Assembly: GCA_025459175.1 (NCBI GenBank)
Contig: JALORC010000025.1
Coordinates: 1 to 61,620, forward strand
DNA: 61,620 nt
Direction: 5' to 3'
Source: Planctomycetota bacterium
GTDB taxonomy: Bacteria > Planctomycetota > UBA1135 > UBA2386
Part shown: piece after piece, positions 53,547 to 61,620 of the stretch
Position numbering within the stretch: position 1 is the stretch's first letter
Layout: the number at the start of each line of letters is the position of its first letter
Notes under the pieces: model-generated
Seen by the model: only the letters and a program-made list of their open reading frames with translations
The model's database searches: none
What the model was told of the DNA's origin: nothing
Position numbers and translations under genes: made by a program

Positions 53547-54440
53547 ATGAATGTGCAAAGATTTCTGGCGGCCGCCTGGGCCAGCGTGCACGGCCCGAGT
53601 GAGCCGCGCCGGCTGCTGTTGTCGGTGCTGGAAGCCCGCTTCGCCGGCCTCGGGGTGTCGGCCGCGCCGCGCCCGCTCGATTGGGCGGCGCTGAGTGCCG
53701 CTGCCTTCGACCTGCCGTTCGAGTTCGCGGCGGTCCGGGTCGGCAACCCGCTCGCCGAACGGTCGGCGACCGCCGGTTTGGCGGGCACGAAGGACGGCGA
53801 ACGCCAGCTCGCGCGCGCGGCCGTGCAGCAGGCGGTCGGGGTCGCGCGCCAGCTGGGCTGCCCCAGGATCGTGCTCGACGTCGGCGTGGTGCCGGTGTTC
53901 GGCGAAGTCGACGCCGAGGACCTCGGTGACCCCCATACGGCGTGGACCAAGGAACAGGTCGGCGCGCTGGTGGCGCGGCGCAACGCCGGCCGGATCGCCG
54001 CCCTCGAGCGCGTCTGTCGCGAGCTGTTCGATCTCACCAAGTCCTTTCCTGACATGGAGTTCAGTGTGACCCAGAGCCGGAGCCTGCGGGCCGTGCTCGA
54101 CGTCGAGACGCTGCGGCTCGTGGTCGAGGATCTCGGGTCGCGCCGGCTCGGCTACTGGCACGATGCGGCGCTGTGCGCCCGCCGTCAGCAGGTGCTCGGT
54201 GAAGCCCAGGGCGAGTGGCTCGAAGCGTTCGGTAACCGACTGAAGGGAATGAGCTTAGGGGACTCGAGCCAGGACGGGCTCTACCTCCCGCCCGGCGCTG
54301 GTGGGGTGGACTATGCCCTGCTCGCCTCCTATGTACCCCGCACCGGGGCCCCGCTGCCGGTCGTGCTCGAGCTCGACGCCTCGGTTCCTCCGGGCGAACT
54401 TGCCGGCATGCGTTCGTGCCTCGACAAGTACGGTCTCTGA
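53547..54440 (+). CDS. Xylose isomerase-like TIM-barrel protein (AP endonuclease 2 / sugar phosphate isomerase family)
   Basis: 297 residues from the ATG at 53547, with GAGG at 53531. The fold is suggested by FDLPFEFAAVRVGNPLAE, QAVGVARQLGCPRIVLDVGV, LERVCRELFDLTKSFPDMEF, LVVEDLGSRRLGYWHDAA and a C-terminal PVVLELDASVPP. Typical EXXXD metal ligands are only partly recognisable. Function not defined. The following DHH phosphoesterase gene starts 80 bases downstream. Confidence 0.7.
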   Translation: MNVQRFLAAAWASVHGPSEPRRLLLSVLEARFAGLGVSAAPRPLDWAALSAAAFDLPFEFAAVRVGNPLAERSATAGLAGTKDGERQLARAAVQQAVGVARQLGCPRIVLDVGVVPVFGEVDAEDLGDPHTAWTKEQVGALVARRNAGRIAALERVCRELFDLTKSFPDMEFSVTQSRSLRAVLDVETLRLVVEDLGSRRLGYWHDAALCARRQQVLGEAQGEWLEAFGNRLKGMSLGDSSQDGLYLPPGAGGVDYALLASYVPRTGAPLPVVLELDASVPPGELAGMRSCLDKYGL

Positions 54441-54520
54441 CCCTGCCCGCTGCAGGGTTGCTGGCCGGTCGGTCGATGCTCTGCGTAGTGATCGGTCCGA
54501 GTCAGCCGCCCCAGCCCCGA

Positions 54521-55591
54521 ATGACCCCTACCCCGATGGCCCGCCCAGTCGTCCGCCCGGCCGGTTCGCGCATGCCGGCGCTGCGCGACCTGCTGCGTTC
54601 GCGGCGCCGGCTGCTGGTGCTGACGCACAACAATCCCGACCCGGATTCGCTCGGTGGCGCGATCGGCCTGCAGGAGTTCGCGCAGAAGGCCGCCGGCATC
54701 GACAGTCGCATCGCCATCTCGGGCAAGATCCTGCGGGCCGAGAACCAGGCGATGGTCCGGGAGCTGGCGCTGCCGCTGGAACGGCTCGAGACGGTGAACC
54801 TCGCCGACTTCGATTGCTTCGCGCTGGTCGACACCCAGCCCGGCTTCGGCCACACGCTGGTGCCGCCCGGCATCCACGTCGACATCGTCATCGACCACCA
54901 TCTGTGCGCCGACGCGAAGGTCGGCCCGGCGGACGTTGGCTTCTTCGATGTGCGGCCCGAGATCGGGGCGACCAGCTCGATCGTCGCCGGCCACCTGCTC
55001 GACGCCGGCGTCGTGCCGAGCGCGCAGGCCGCCACGGCGCTGGCCTACGGCATCCGCACCGACACCGCGGACCTGTCGCGCAACGTCAGCGAACTCGACC
55101 TGCGCGCGTCCGAATACCTGTCGCCGCACATCGATCGCCAGAAGCTCGCCGCGATCACCAATCCGCGGCTGCCGGTCGCCTACTTCCGCGCCCTCAACCA
55201 TGCGCTGCGCAAGGTGCGCATGTACGACGGGCTCACGCTGTGCTCGCTCGGGCGCACGACCAGTGCCGAGATGGTCGCCGAGGTGGCGGATCTGCTGCTG
55301 CGCATGGAAGGCGTGCGGGCGGTGTTCTGCGGCGGCCTGGTGGGGTCGAGCTACTACGTGTCGGTCCGCACCGAGCTCGGCATCGACGCCTGGGGCCTGA
55401 TCCGCGCCGGCATGGAGGGCGAGGCCGGCTCGTGCGGCGGCCACGGTTCGGTCGCCGGCGGGTCGGTGACGCTGGACGTCGGGGACTCACGTTCGCTGCG
55501 CCGGCTGGAGCGCCGCCTCGAACGCAATGTGCTCCGCGCCATGGGCGCTTCCGGCGGCAACGCCGCGATGCTCGGCGATCGCGACGACTGA
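54521..55591 (+). CDS. DHH/DHHA1 phosphoesterase (NrnA-like)
   Basis: 356 residues from the ATG at 54521; a shorter start at MPALRDLLR is possible. Motifs: LVLTHNNPDPDSLGGAIGL (metal site), FALVDTQPGFG, IVIDHHLCADA (DHH) and the DHHA1 loop GGHGSVAGG (about 306). NrnA-type enzymes degrade nanoRNA and pAp. Likely cytoplasmic nucleotide turnover. Confidence 0.92.
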   Translation: MTPTPMARPVVRPAGSRMPALRDLLRSRRRLLVLTHNNPDPDSLGGAIGLQEFAQKAAGIDSRIAISGKILRAENQAMVRELALPLERLETVNLADFDCFALVDTQPGFGHTLVPPGIHVDIVIDHHLCADAKVGPADVGFFDVRPEIGATSSIVAGHLLDAGVVPSAQAATALAYGIRTDTADLSRNVSELDLRASEYLSPHIDRQKLAAITNPRLPVAYFRALNHALRKVRMYDGLTLCSLGRTTSAEMVAEVADLLLRMEGVRAVFCGGLVGSSYYVSVRTELGIDAWGLIRAGMEGEAGSCGGHGSVAGGSVTLDVGDSRSLRRLERRLERNVLRAMGASGGNAAMLGDRDD

Positions 55592-55678
55592 ACGGCGGCG
55601 CGTCCCGGTCCGCCGGTGGGACGCTGGCCGTGCAACGCGACCCCGGGCGGGCCTCGAGGGCGTATGCTCGCCGCCTCG

Positions 55679-58600
55679 ATGCGTCCGTCCACGACCCTGC
55701 TTCCTGCCGCCCTGCTCCTGTTGGTCTCGACCGCGGAATCGCCCGTGCCCGCTTCGGCCGGCCGGCCCACGGTCGCCGTCGAGCCGGCGCTGCGGCCGGC
55801 GCTGGCGGCGGCCCTGCGGCAATGTGAGTTCGTGCCCAATCGCGGTCAGTGGGCCGAGGCGGTGCGCTTCGGAGTGTTCGGCGACTCGATGGGCTGGCTG
55901 CACGACGACGGCTTCACGCTGCGCCACGAACGCTGGCAGATCGACGATGACACGACCGGTCCGAAGCAGCAGACCGGTTGCGTCGTGCGCACGCGCTTCG
56001 TCGGCGCCGATCGGCCCCGGTTCAGCACCGAGATGCCGCTGCCCGGCCGGCGTTCGTTCCTGCTCGGTGGCGAGGCCGCCGGCTGGTGCGGCGATGTGCA
56101 GGCCAGCGGCCGCGTGCGCATGCACGATGTGTATCCCGGCATCGCGGTGCTGTTCCGACCGCTGCCGGACGGCCGCAGCGGCGTGTTCGAGTACGACCTC
56201 GAACTCTCGCCCGGTGCCGAGCTCGCGCGCTTCGTCGCCCGCTGCGAAGGTGCCGACGCCGTGCGCATCGATGCGCAAGGTCGTCTTTGCGTCGAGCTGA
56301 CCACCCCCGACGGTCCGTGCACGTTGGTGCAGGAGGCGCCGATCGCGTGGCAGGACACGCCGACCGGCCGCCGCCCGCTGCAGGTCGCGTTCCGTTTGCT
56401 CGATGCGGTGAGCTACGGCTTCACCGCCGTCGACCTCGATCCGACGCTCGGCGCCGTGGTCGATCCCGGCGTGGTGTGGGGCACGTATCTCGGTGGCGGC
56501 CAGTCCGATCGCATCGCCGCGATGCGCTGGCGGCCGGGCACCGGCATCTGGGTCGCCGGCTGGGCCGGGTCGACCGACTTCCCGACCACCGTGGGCGCGT
56601 TCCGCACCGTCGGCGGCACCGATGGCTTCGTGGCCCGCTTCGACGACAGCGGCACGACGCTGCAGTTCGCGACCTATGTCGGCGGTGGCCTCGGCGACGA
56701 GGTGCGTGGCCTCGATGTCGATGCCCTCGAACAGCCGACGGTGGTGGGCTTCACGCGTTCGACCGACTTCCCGCGCACGGCCGGGGCGCTGCAGAACGCG
56801 TTCGGCGGCTCGAGTCCGTTCCTCGACATCGGCGACGCCTTCGTCACCACGTTGACCAGCGGCGGCAACGCGCTGGTGGCCTCGACCTACCTCGGTGGTC
56901 TGTTCGACGACGTCGCCGAAGCCGTGGTCATCGACAACTCCGGCGCGCCGATCGTGGTCGGCTGGAGCACGTCGCCGAACCTGCCGACCACGCCGGGCGT
57001 GGTGCAGCCGCAGCTCGGCGGTCTGCCGTTGGCGCAGAGCGACGGATTCATCGCGCGCATCGCGCCGAACGGCCAGTCGGTGCTCGCCGCCAGCTACCGC
57101 GGTGGACAGTCGGGCGAGCAGTGGCTCGGCGTCGACCTCGATCGCGGCAGCGGCGACATCGTCGTGGTCGGCTGGACGCTCGGCGCCGACTACCCGGTCA
57201 CCACCAACGCGGTGCGCACGACGTCCGGTGGCGGCCTCGAAGCCGTGATCACGCGCTGGAACCCGACGCTGACCGCGACGCCGTTCTCGACCTATCTCGG
57301 TGGCATCGGCGGCGACGTGTTGAACGGCGTCAAGGTCGCCGCCGACGGTTCGATCTGGACGGTCGGCTTCACCGACTCGACCAACTTCCCGACCACGCTG
57401 GACGCGCCGCAGCGGGTGCTCGGCGGCGGCAGCGACGCCTGCGTCGCGCGGCTGTCGGCCAACGGCAGCAGTCTGTTGTTCTCGACCTTGCACGGTGGCG
57501 GCGGCCTCGACAAGGGCCGCGCGATCGACGTCGACTCGGTTCGCGATCGGGTGGTGTTCGTCGGCGAGGCCGGCCTCGGCATGCCGGTGACGCCCGACGC
57601 GCCGCAGCTGCAACTCGCCGGTGGCGTGCTCGACGCGTTCGTCGGGTTGTTGACCAGCGGCGGCTCGAAGCTGCTGTGGTCGACCTACCTCGGTGGTCTG
57701 GACCAGGACGTGCTGGCCAGCGTCGCGCTGGCGCCGAGTGGGTTCGCGGTGGTCGCCGGGTGGAGCTTCTCGGCGACGTATCCACTCGGCCCACCGGCGT
57801 ACCAGTCGGTCCGGCGCGGGGTCGTCGATGGCATCGTGCAACAGCTCGAGCTGGTCAGTGACTTCGGCGGGGGCGTGATCGTCGAGCCGCGCTCGGCCGC
57901 GGCGCCGTCGTTCATCGGCCCCGGGGAACACGAACTGCTGGCGGCGCGGCTGCAGAACCTGACCACGCGGCCGATGGCGGTCGAGGCGTTCCGGTTGCTG
58001 CTCGGCGGTGCCGGCCTCGCGGCGGCGCGGATCGGCAACCTGCGCGTGCTGGCGAAGCCGGCCGGCGGGCCCGAGGTCGCCGTCGGTGCGCTGGGTAGCT
58101 GGCCCGGCGGCGAGCGCGAACTGCAGCTGACGCTCGCCGGCGGCGTGGTGCCCGCCAACGGTTCGCTCGATCTGACCGTGCTGGCCTCCGTGACGGCGGA
58201 CCCGGCCGGGGCCACGCTCGAGTTCGCGGCCACGATCCTCGACGCCGATGCCTGGACCGTGCGCCCGGTCGGCGGTTCGGCGGTGGCGCGCATCGGCGGC
58301 GAAGGCCGGGCCGATGGCGCCGTGTTGGTGTTGGGGCGCGCGCCGGGGGATCTCGATGGCGACGGCCAGCAGACCGTGTTCGACGTGCGGCAGCAGGTCG
58401 TCAGCCTCGGCGCCGAAGAACGGGCGGCTGATGTCGACGGCGATGGCCGGTTGACGCCGGTGGACCTCGCGGCGACGCGCGAAGCGGTGCTGGGTCGCGC
58501 CGCGGTGATCGCGGTGCCGACGCAGGTGGCACGCGGTGGCTGGTTGACGCTGCGCGCGCTGCTGCCGCAGCGCGGCGTCGTGCAGGCCTCGCTCGGCGGT

Positions 58601-58738
58601 CGTTCGCTGACGGTCGGCACGATGACGCCGCGCGAGCTGTCGCTGCGCGTCGACGGCGCCCAGCCGCTCGGGCCGCAGGACCTGATCGTGACGCTCGGTG
58701 GTCGTCAGCTGGTGGCGCAGATCGTCGACGTGCAGTGA
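55679..58738 (+). CDS. Secreted SBBP-repeat beta-propeller protein with dockerin-type domain
   Basis: 1019 residues from the ATG at 55679, chosen to place a signal peptide (MRPSTTLLPAALLLLVSTAE) at the N-terminus. Residues 45-250 match the DUF7948-type domain (FVPNRGQWAEAVRFGVFGD). From about 265 to 720 are SBBP repeats recurring every 60-70 residues (WGTYLGGGQSDRI, ASTYLGGLFDDVAEAV, FSTYLGGIGGDVLNGV, WSTYLGGLDQDVL). A beta-sandwich follows, and then a dockerin-like pair of calcium motifs near 910-945 (GDLDGDGQQTVFDVRQQV and ADVDGDGRLTPVDLAATRE). Likely exported surface protein. The stop overlaps the thiD GTG by 4 bases. Confidence 0.9.
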   Translation: MRPSTTLLPAALLLLVSTAESPVPASAGRPTVAVEPALRPALAAALRQCEFVPNRGQWAEAVRFGVFGDSMGWLHDDGFTLRHERWQIDDDTTGPKQQTGCVVRTRFVGADRPRFSTEMPLPGRRSFLLGGEAAGWCGDVQASGRVRMHDVYPGIAVLFRPLPDGRSGVFEYDLELSPGAELARFVARCEGADAVRIDAQGRLCVELTTPDGPCTLVQEAPIAWQDTPTGRRPLQVAFRLLDAVSYGFTAVDLDPTLGAVVDPGVVWGTYLGGGQSDRIAAMRWRPGTGIWVAGWAGSTDFPTTVGAFRTVGGTDGFVARFDDSGTTLQFATYVGGGLGDEVRGLDVDALEQPTVVGFTRSTDFPRTAGALQNAFGGSSPFLDIGDAFVTTLTSGGNALVASTYLGGLFDDVAEAVVIDNSGAPIVVGWSTSPNLPTTPGVVQPQLGGLPLAQSDGFIARIAPNGQSVLAASYRGGQSGEQWLGVDLDRGSGDIVVVGWTLGADYPVTTNAVRTTSGGGLEAVITRWNPTLTATPFSTYLGGIGGDVLNGVKVAADGSIWTVGFTDSTNFPTTLDAPQRVLGGGSDACVARLSANGSSLLFSTLHGGGGLDKGRAIDVDSVRDRVVFVGEAGLGMPVTPDAPQLQLAGGVLDAFVGLLTSGGSKLLWSTYLGGLDQDVLASVALAPSGFAVVAGWSFSATYPLGPPAYQSVRRGVVDGIVQQLELVSDFGGGVIVEPRSAAAPSFIGPGEHELLAARLQNLTTRPMAVEAFRLLLGGAGLAAARIGNLRVLAKPAGGPEVAVGALGSWPGGERELQLTLAGGVVPANGSLDLTVLASVTADPAGATLEFAATILDADAWTVRPVGGSAVARIGGEGRADGAVLVLGRAPGDLDGDGQQTVFDVRQQVVSLGAEERAADVDGDGRLTPVDLAATREAVLGRAAVIAVPTQVARGGWLTLRALLPQRGVVQASLGGRSLTVGTMTPRELSLRVDGAQPLGPQDLIVTLGGRQLVAQIVDVQ

Positions 58739-59508
58739 CGAAGCGCATCCTGTTGGTCGGCGGCATCGACCCTTCCGGTGGTGCGGGACTGACGCTCGAC
58801 GCCGCGGTGGTGGCGCTGCACGGGGCCGAGCCGCTGCCGGTCGTCGTGGCTCTCACCGAGCAGAACCGGCGCGGCTTCCGCCGCTGGGACCCGCTGCCGG
58901 CCGAGCGCTGGCGCGGTGCGCTGGCGGCGGTCGCCGACGACGGCCCGTTCGCGGCGGTGAAGCTCGGCCTGCTCGGCGATCCTGTCACCGTGGCCGCGTT
59001 GGCCGACTGGTTGGCGACGTGCGCGCCGGCGGTGCCGATCGTCGTCGATCCGGTGCTGGGGGCCACCACCGGCGGCTTCGCGCCCGGGCCCGAACTGGCG
59101 GCGGCCTATCGGCGCTGGCTGCTGCCGCTCGCGACCGTGCTGACCCCGAACCTGCCGGAACTCGCCGCGTTCGGTGGCGAGGTGGCGCCACTGCTCGCGA
59201 CGGGGGCTCGCGCGGTGCTCGTGAAGGGTGGCCACGGCGACGGTGCCTCGGCCGACGACGTGTTGTGGCAGATCGAAGGCGCACAGACGTTCCACCGGCC
59301 GCGGTTGCGGCTCGGCGCCGTGCGCGGCACCGGCTGTGCGCTCGCGAGTGCGCTGGCGTCGAGGCTCGCCGCGGGCGTCGACCTGGCGACCGCGTGTCGC
59401 GGTGCCGGCGACTGGCTGGCGCGCCTGCTCGCCGCGCTCGGTGTCGCGGGGGAAGGGGATGGACTGCCGCGCCAGCTGCCGTTGGCGGCGGCGCCGCGCG
59501 GCCTCTGA
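58735..59508 (+). CDS. thiD: Hydroxymethylpyrimidine/phosphomethylpyrimidine kinase
   Basis: 257 residues from a GTG at 58735 sharing GTGA with the upstream stop. Motifs: LLVGGIDPSGGAGLTLDA (substrate/ATP site), VDPVLGATTGG, LTPNLPELAAFGG, VLVKGGHGDGASADD and VRGTGCALASALASRL (GTGC anion hole). ThiD phosphorylates HMP-P in thiamine synthesis. The sequence is slightly divergent (ALTEQN where VTVQNT is usual), so a related pyrimidine or pyridoxal kinase is possible. No TPP riboswitch was found upstream. Confidence 0.85.
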   Translation: MTKRILLVGGIDPSGGAGLTLDAAVVALHGAEPLPVVVALTEQNRRGFRRWDPLPAERWRGALAAVADDGPFAAVKLGLLGDPVTVAALADWLATCAPAVPIVVDPVLGATTGGFAPGPELAAAYRRWLLPLATVLTPNLPELAAFGGEVAPLLATGARAVLVKGGHGDGASADDVLWQIEGAQTFHRPRLRLGAVRGTGCALASALASRLAAGVDLATACRGAGDWLARLLAALGVAGEGDGLPRQLPLAAAPRGL

Positions 59509-59519
59509 AGGCGCTGTCG

Positions 59520-61403
59520 TCAGTCGCCGCCGCTGCCGAACAGGGCGGCGATGCGCTGGCCGTGTTGCTGCGCGACCACGTGGCGCCGCACCTTCAGCGT
59601 CTGCGTCAGCATGCCGTTCTCGGGCGTCAGCGGCTCGGCGAGCACACGCACCGCGGCGACCCGATCGCACGGGCGCAGACCGTTCTGCCGCGTCAGCAGG
59701 CGATCGAGTTCGCTGCGCATCAGCGCCAGCACCGCCTTGCCGTGCAGTTCGCCGTCGCGCAGGTCCCACTGCGCGCGCGGCACCTTCTGCTCGAGCGCGT
59801 CGAGGTTGGGCACCAGCAGCGCGCCGAGCGCCTTCTGGTCCTGGCCGACGCAGACCGCCTGGTCGATGTACGGCGAGGTCTTGATCACCGTCTCCACCGG
59901 CTCCGGTTCGACGTTCTCGCCACCGGCCAGCACGATGGTGTCCTTGGCGCGGCCGGTGATCCAGACGTTGCCATCGGCGTCGACGTGGCCGAGATCGCCG
60001 CTGTTGAACCAGCCGTCGCTGTCGAGCACCTCGGCGGTCTTGCGCGGGTTCTCGTAGTAGCCGCGCATCACCTGCGGGCCCTTGATCCACAGCACGCCGG
60101 TCTGGCCGACCGCGCACGGCTTGCCGTCCGCGGTGCGCGGCCGGATCTCGGTGTGCGGCAGCGGCGGGCCGATGTGACCCGGCGCGAACTGGTCGAGCAG
60201 GCGCAGCGAGGCGACCGGGCTGGTCTCGGTGAGGCCGTAGCCGTTCTTCAACGGCAGGCCCATGCCGAGCAGCGTCTCGTCGACGTGGCGCGGCAGCGAA
60301 CCACCGCCGCTGACGCACAGCCGCAGCCGCCCGCCGAGGCCCGCGCGCACCTTTCGGTAGACGAGCCGTTCGAGCAGCGGGCGGAGCAGCTGATGGCCGA
60401 GGTGGCCGTTGCGGCCGCCGAGCCGGCGCGCGGTGGCGAGGCCGAGGCGCAGCAGCTTGCCGCGCACGCCGGTGAGTTTCAGCGACTGGCCGACCACACC
60501 GTCGTGCAGCATCTCCCAGATCCGCGGCACCGCCGCGAACACCGTCGGCTGGACCTTCAGCAGGTCTTCCTTGATGCGGCGCCGATCGGTGTAGACCAGC
60601 TGCGCGCCGGTCGCGAGCGCCAGGTAGTCCATGATGCGCTCGTACATGTGCCACGCCGGCAGCACCGACAGGAAGATGTCGCGGTGGTCGATGCGCAGCA
60701 GCTCGATGACGACACGCACGTTGCACAGCACGTTGGCGTGCGACAGCATCACGCCCTTCGGATCCGCGGTGGTGCCGCTGGTGTAGACGATCGTCAGCAG
60801 GTCGTCGGGCCGCACCGCCGCGCGCGCCGCCGCGAGCTGCGGCCCGCCGTCCTTGCGCGCGGCGTGGCCGGCGCGCAGCAGATCGCCGAGCGCCAGCACC
60901 CCGGGCAGCTCGCAGCGATCCTGCATCACGACGATGCGTTCGATCGTCGGCAGTTCGCTGCGCAGCGCGAGCAGTTCGCGCGCGACCTTCTCGTCGTCGG
61001 CGAACACCATGCGGCAGCCGCTGTGCTGCAGGATGAACTGCACTTCGCGCGGCGAGGTGTCCGATCCGCGCGGCACGTCGATCGCCCCGATGCTCGCGAG
61101 CGCCAAGTCGATCAGCAGCCACTCGCAGCGGTTCTCGGCGATCAGGCCGATGCGATCGCCGCGCTGCACGCCGAGCTGCAGCAGCGCCAGCGCCAGCGCG
61201 TCGATGTCGAGCAGCAGGCCGGCGAACGTGATCGGCTCGGGCTCGGCAGCGCGGCGCCGCGGCAGGAACACCGCGTCGCCGTGCGGCCGGGCGCACCGCT
61301 CCAGTAGTTCGGGAAAGGTCGTTGGGGGCGACGACAGCATGCGCAGCCGGGACGAAGGGGCCGGGTCGGAGGAGGGAAGTTCGTTGGGAAGCTTGACAAC
61401 CAC
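59520..61403 (-). CDS. Long-chain acyl-CoA synthetase (AMP-binding)
   Basis: 627 residues from a GTG at 61401-61403; MLSSPPTTF at 61340 is an alternative. ANL motifs: LTIVYTSGTTADPKGVMLSH (P-loop, about 203), LPAWHMYERIMDY, LKNGYGLTETSPVASL, GWFNSGDLGHVDADGNVWI and TGRAKDTIVLAGGENVEPEP. C-terminal ending with LTQTLKVRRHVV. Close to the FadD15 class, which activates long-chain fatty acids with ATP and CoA. Monocistronic, 11 bases after thiD in convergent orientation. Confidence 0.94.
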   Translation of the reverse strand: MVVKLPNELPSSDPAPSSRLRMLSSPPTTFPELLERCARPHGDAVFLPRRRAAEPEPITFAGLLLDIDALALALLQLGVQRGDRIGLIAENRCEWLLIDLALASIGAIDVPRGSDTSPREVQFILQHSGCRMVFADDEKVARELLALRSELPTIERIVVMQDRCELPGVLALGDLLRAGHAARKDGGPQLAAARAAVRPDDLLTIVYTSGTTADPKGVMLSHANVLCNVRVVIELLRIDHRDIFLSVLPAWHMYERIMDYLALATGAQLVYTDRRRIKEDLLKVQPTVFAAVPRIWEMLHDGVVGQSLKLTGVRGKLLRLGLATARRLGGRNGHLGHQLLRPLLERLVYRKVRAGLGGRLRLCVSGGGSLPRHVDETLLGMGLPLKNGYGLTETSPVASLRLLDQFAPGHIGPPLPHTEIRPRTADGKPCAVGQTGVLWIKGPQVMRGYYENPRKTAEVLDSDGWFNSGDLGHVDADGNVWITGRAKDTIVLAGGENVEPEPVETVIKTSPYIDQAVCVGQDQKALGALLVPNLDALEQKVPRAQWDLRDGELHGKAVLALMRSELDRLLTRQNGLRPCDRVAAVRVLAEPLTPENGMLTQTLKVRRHVVAQQHGQRIAALFGSGGD

Positions 61404-61419
61404 GGGCGAGATTTATAGG
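61393..61419 (+). promoter_or_regulatory. Possible sigma-70 promoter for tRNA-Gly
   Basis: A perfect TTGACA at 61393-61398 is followed after 15 bases by TATAGG (61414-61419). The spacing is short, but the segment is AT-rich in a GC-rich setting and lies about 90 bases upstream of the tRNA. It overlaps the start of the divergent acyl-CoA ligase gene. Confidence 0.35.
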
Positions 61420-61511
61420 AATGTGCCCCCTCGATCGCGCGGTCAACCCGCGGTGCTGAAAAGCGCTGCAGGCGGCCCGGGATCGGAGGACGTTCTCTGA
61501 CGGTTCTGCGA

Positions 61512-61586
61512 GCGGGTGTAGCTCAGTGGTAGAGCATCACGTTGCCAACGTGAGGGTCGAGAGTTCGAATCTCTTCACCCGCTCCA
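61512..61586 (+). tRNA. tRNA-Gly (anticodon GCC)
   Basis: A full cloverleaf can be drawn. The acceptor stem GCGGGTG pairs with CACCCGC at 61576-61582, the anticodon arm is TCACG-TTGCCAA-CGTGA with GCC, and the T arm has the TTCGAAT loop. The genome encodes the 3' CCA (61584-61586). It is followed by a T-rich stretch (GTTTTTG) that may help termination. Confidence 0.97.
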
Positions 61587-61620
61587 GTTTTTGTTCTCTC
61601 TAAGTCCTTGTCCGTCGCGC

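Noticed and set aside
58600..58738. TPP riboswitch for thiD
   Set aside because: The region is coding for the upstream protein and lacks the conserved CUGAGA and ACCUGAUC elements.
1..61620. CRISPR arrays, insertion sequences, integrases and replication origins
   Set aside because: No spaced direct repeats, transposase motifs or DnaA-box clusters were found. The dyads at 29378 and 39378 are the only repeat-like items.

Overview
The window is very GC-rich, with coding on both strands, short intergenic gaps (none over 300 bases) and many 4-base ATGA/GTGA overlaps. The gene repertoire points to a planctomycete (Planctomycetota). It has ECF sigma factors overlapping transmembrane Ser/Thr kinase genes, a sigma factor fused to a membrane anchor and surface domains, secreted FG-GAP/UnbV and SBBP/dockerin proteins, and secreted proteins that share a beta-rich C-terminal module. 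The taxonomy is inferred from gene content, not from a marker-gene comparison.

Region by region. At 1-6.0 kb lie secreted or surface proteins: a DUF1111 cytochrome interrupted by an in-frame TAG, an FG-GAP/UnbV protein and two orphan secreted proteins. At 6.1-9.1 kb is an ECF sigma/Ser-Thr kinase pair. At 9.1-14.6 kb are a polytopic membrane protein, a TlpA-like thioredoxin and an ECF sigma factor continuing into a transmembrane segment and carboxypeptidase-regulatory-like repeats. At 14.8-21.2 kb are an aldehyde dehydrogenase-fold protein, a secreted peptidylarginine-deiminase-like enzyme, a YdeI-like protein and two lipoproteins. At 21.3-23.2 kb is a two-gene ATPase + HNH unit resembling the Septu (PtuAB) anti-phage system. 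At 23.3-29.4 kb are a dihaem cytochrome and a second ECF/kinase pair.

The centre (30.6-39.3 kb) is a complete cbb3-type cytochrome oxidase locus: SafE-like copper protein, CcoI, CcoS, fused CcoNO, CcoQ, a one-haem CcoP and CcoG. On each side of the locus lies a DUF4143-type AAA ATPase gene with an unusual dyad repeat just upstream. Next (40.7-44.4 kb) comes a signalling block: a PAS histidine kinase that keeps the FixL haem-ligand His and the distal Arg, a REC-first histidine kinase, a NarL/FixJ-type response regulator and a universal stress protein. This suggests oxygen-responsive control of the oxidase, which is an inference.

The right part (44.5-61.6 kb) is mostly housekeeping: TPR-zincin, ATP-grasp ligase, D-aminoacyl-tRNA deacylase, Hsp20, a polyphosphate pair (CYTH-CHAD and Ppx/GppA), another ECF sigma factor, a long coiled-coil lipoprotein, a TIM-barrel protein, a DHH phosphoesterase, an SBBP-repeat/dockerin surface protein coupled to thiD, a long-chain acyl-CoA ligase and tRNA-Gly(GCC).

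The most notable items are the Septu-like pair, the dyad-associated ATPases bracketing the cbb3 locus, the FixL-like sensor next to cbb3, the sigma-factor/surface-domain fusion and the secreted deiminase with an Ig-like domain.
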